DNA of 7,558 nucleotides from an uncultured Lachnospiraceae bacterium. Lineage in GTDB: Bacteria > Bacillota > Clostridia > Lachnospirales > Lachnospiraceae. The position numbers and the translations under genes are program-made. Below are positions 6,299 through 7,558 of the stretch, piece by piece. Each line of letters opens with the position of its first letter. The first letter of the stretch is position 1. A model generated the notes under the pieces. That model was not told the DNA's origin. It saw nothing but the letters and a program-made list of their open reading frames with translations, and searched no databases. The stretch covers positions 1 through 7,558 of the forward strand of contig CADBNQ010000264.1 in assembly GCA_902796045.1 (NCBI GenBank). The letters are read 5' to 3'.

Positions 6299-7462
6299 AT
6301 GAAGGATCAGTTTGAATTTGTGGCGCCCTGCCATTTCGGCCTGGAGGCAGTGTGCAAGAGAGAGATCAGGGACCTGGGTTATGAGATCCAGAAAGTGGAG
6401 GACGGCAGAGTGACCTTTGCCGGTCCTCTTTCTGCCATGGTCAGGGCCAATATCTTCCTCAGATCAGCCCAGAGGATCCTGCTGAAGGTGGGAGAGTGCA
6501 GGGCAGAGACCTTTGAGGAGCTGTTCCAGGGGATCCGGCAGATACCCTGGGAGGACTACCTTCCGGCAGATGCCCGTTTCTGGGTGACAAAGGCCACCTC
6601 AGTAAAAAGTGCCCTCTTTTCCACCTCCGACATCCAGTCAGTTGCCAAAAAAGCCATGGTGGAGAGGATGAAAGGGCATTATCATGTCGACTGGTTTGAG
6701 GAATCCGGGGCAGAGTATCCTGTCCGGATTTCATTTTATAAGGACACGGCGGTAGTCAGCCTGGAGACCTCCGGGGAGAGCCTGCACAAGAGGGGATACA
6801 GGAAGATGGTGAGCAAAGCCCCCATCGAGGAGACTCTGGCGGCTGGTCTGATTGGCCTGACACCCTGGAACAAGGACCGGATCCTGGTGGATCCCTTCTG
6901 CGGCAGCGGAACCTTTCCTATTGAAGCAGCCCTGATCGGGGCGGGGATTGCCCCGGGATTGCACCGCACCTTCCAGGGGCAGAGGTGGAAGAATCTTCTG
7001 CCGGAGAGAGCCTGGGAGGAAGGCTTCGCAGAAGCCCGGGATCTGGCTGACTATGATATCAGGATGGATATCCAGGGCTATGATATTGATCCGGCTGTGG
7101 TGAAAGCCGCCCGGGAGAATGCGAAGCGGGCCGGTGTGGACCATATGATCCATTTTCAGCAAAGGCCTGTCCACAAGCTCAGACATCCTAAGAAATACGG
7201 CTTTGTCATCACCAATCCTCCCTATGGGGAGAGGATGGAAGACAAGGAGGACCTGCCGGTCCTTTACCGTGAGATCGGAGAGGCTTTTTCCAGGCTGGAC
7301 AGCTGGTCTGAGTATGTGATCACTGCCTATGAGGATGCCGAGAAGTATATCGGGAAGAAAGCGACCAGGAACCGGAAGATCTATAACGGGATGATGAAGA
7401 CCTATTTCTATCAGTTTATGGGTCCCAAGCCACCAGGAAAAAGACATACAAGCGGAGATTAG
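6299..7462 (+). CDS. THUMP-domain class I RNA methyltransferase, RlmL/YpsC type
   Basis: A 387-residue SAM-dependent RNA N-methyltransferase. The N-terminal part (about 1-160) is a ferredoxin-like plus THUMP RNA-binding region, beginning with the family-typical FELVAPCxFGLEA-like start (FEFVAPCHFGLEA at 5-17). The C-terminal Rossmann domain has D198-P-F-C-G-S-G-T205 for SAM binding, G260-Y-D-I-D264 as the acidic motif, and the catalytic N306-P-P-Y-G310 of base-amino methyltransferases. The E. coli relative RlmL makes m2G2445 in 23S rRNA; this single-domain form matches the Bacillus YpsC group, so a 23S rRNA guanine target is likely but inferred. GGAGGG at 6290-6295 is only 3 nt from the ATG, closer than usual, but no better in-frame start exists and the family start matches. 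It sits between tyrS and the rdgB-like gene in an apparent operon. Confidence 0.93.
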   Translation: MKDQFEFVAPCHFGLEAVCKREIRDLGYEIQKVEDGRVTFAGPLSAMVRANIFLRSAQRILLKVGECRAETFEELFQGIRQIPWEDYLPADARFWVTKATSVKSALFSTSDIQSVAKKAMVERMKGHYHVDWFEESGAEYPVRISFYKDTAVVSLETSGESLHKRGYRKMVSKAPIEETLAAGLIGLTPWNKDRILVDPFCGSGTFPIEAALIGAGIAPGLHRTFQGQRWKNLLPERAWEEGFAEARDLADYDIRMDIQGYDIDPAVVKAARENAKRAGVDHMIHFQQRPVHKLRHPKKYGFVITNPPYGERMEDKEDLPVLYREIGEAFSRLDSWSEYVITAYEDAEKYIGKKATRNRKIYNGMMKTYFYQFMGPKPPGKRHTSGD

Positions 7463-7475
7463 AAGAGGTAGGGTC

Positions 7476-7558
7476 ATGAAAAGATTGATATTTGCCACGG
7501 GAAATGAAGGAAAGATGCGGGAGATCCGGGAGATCCTGTCGGATCTGGATTATGAGAT
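7476..7558 (+). CDS. rdgB: XTP/dITP diphosphatase, RdgB/HAM1 family (5' part only)
   Basis: Only the first 27 codons fall in the window; the gene runs off the right edge. The N-terminus MKRLIFATGNEGKMREI carries the nucleotide-binding ATGNxGK motif typical of the Ham1/RdgB family, which hydrolyses non-canonical purine triphosphates (XTP, ITP, dITP) to monophosphates and pyrophosphate so that they are not put into DNA or RNA. A ribosome site AGAGGT at 7464-7469 is 6 nt from the ATG. The gap from the methyltransferase stop is 13 bp, so the two are almost certainly co-transcribed. The completeness of the gene cannot be judged here. Confidence 0.9.
   Translation, partial: MKRLIFATGNEGKMREIREILSDLDYE

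Noticed and set aside
1..7558. Search for a defence system, prophage, insertion sequence, CRISPR array, or tRNA/rRNA gene
   Set aside because: No terminal inverted repeats, transposase or phage motifs, spaced direct repeats or tRNA-like folds were seen; the genes are mostly conserved housekeeping families on one strand.

Overview
The window looks like an ordinary stretch of chromosome from a Gram-positive Clostridia bacterium, most likely a member of the Lachnospiraceae. This rests on three things: strong AGGAGG-type ribosome binding sites, SigA-like promoters with extended -10 boxes, and protein sequences that resemble Lachnospiraceae versions of IlvE, GlgB and TyrRS as I remember them. No database search was possible. 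Every gene lies on the + strand. There is no mobile element, CRISPR array, rRNA or tRNA.

Left part (1-1808). A short leader of uncertain content contains a perfect 12-bp tandem duplication. It is followed by a two-domain protein: an N-terminal CobW/G3E-type P-loop GTPase joined through an acidic linker to a C-terminal DUF1980/TIGR03943-like domain. After 56 bp comes a small cytosolic SGNH/GDSL-type hydrolase. These two genes are the least characterised part of the window, and the GTPase is the nearest thing here to an undescribed system.

Middle (1797-3009). A branched-chain amino acid aminotransferase gene (ilvE) has its own strong predicted promoter, lying over the last codons of the hydrolase gene. 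The unit ends at a clear intrinsic terminator. The start of ilvE is best placed at 1901.

Right part (2991-7558). A second predicted promoter is embedded in the ilvE terminator. It would drive a short leader with a GC-rich hairpin, then glgB (glycogen branching enzyme, start at 3093), tyrS (tyrosyl-tRNA synthetase), a THUMP-domain RNA methyltransferase of the RlmL/YpsC type, and the first 27 codons of an RdgB/HAM1 XTP/dITP diphosphatase cut by the window edge. Gaps between these four genes are 36, 26 and 13 bp with no visible terminator, so they probably form one transcript. It would combine glycogen synthesis, tRNA charging, rRNA modification and nucleotide-pool cleansing.

Most of the window is housekeeping. 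The points worth a second look are the GTPase-DUF1980 fusion with altered G motifs, the overlapping terminator and promoter, two leader RNA structures, an altered active-site loop in GlgB, and tyrS placed behind glgB without a T-box.
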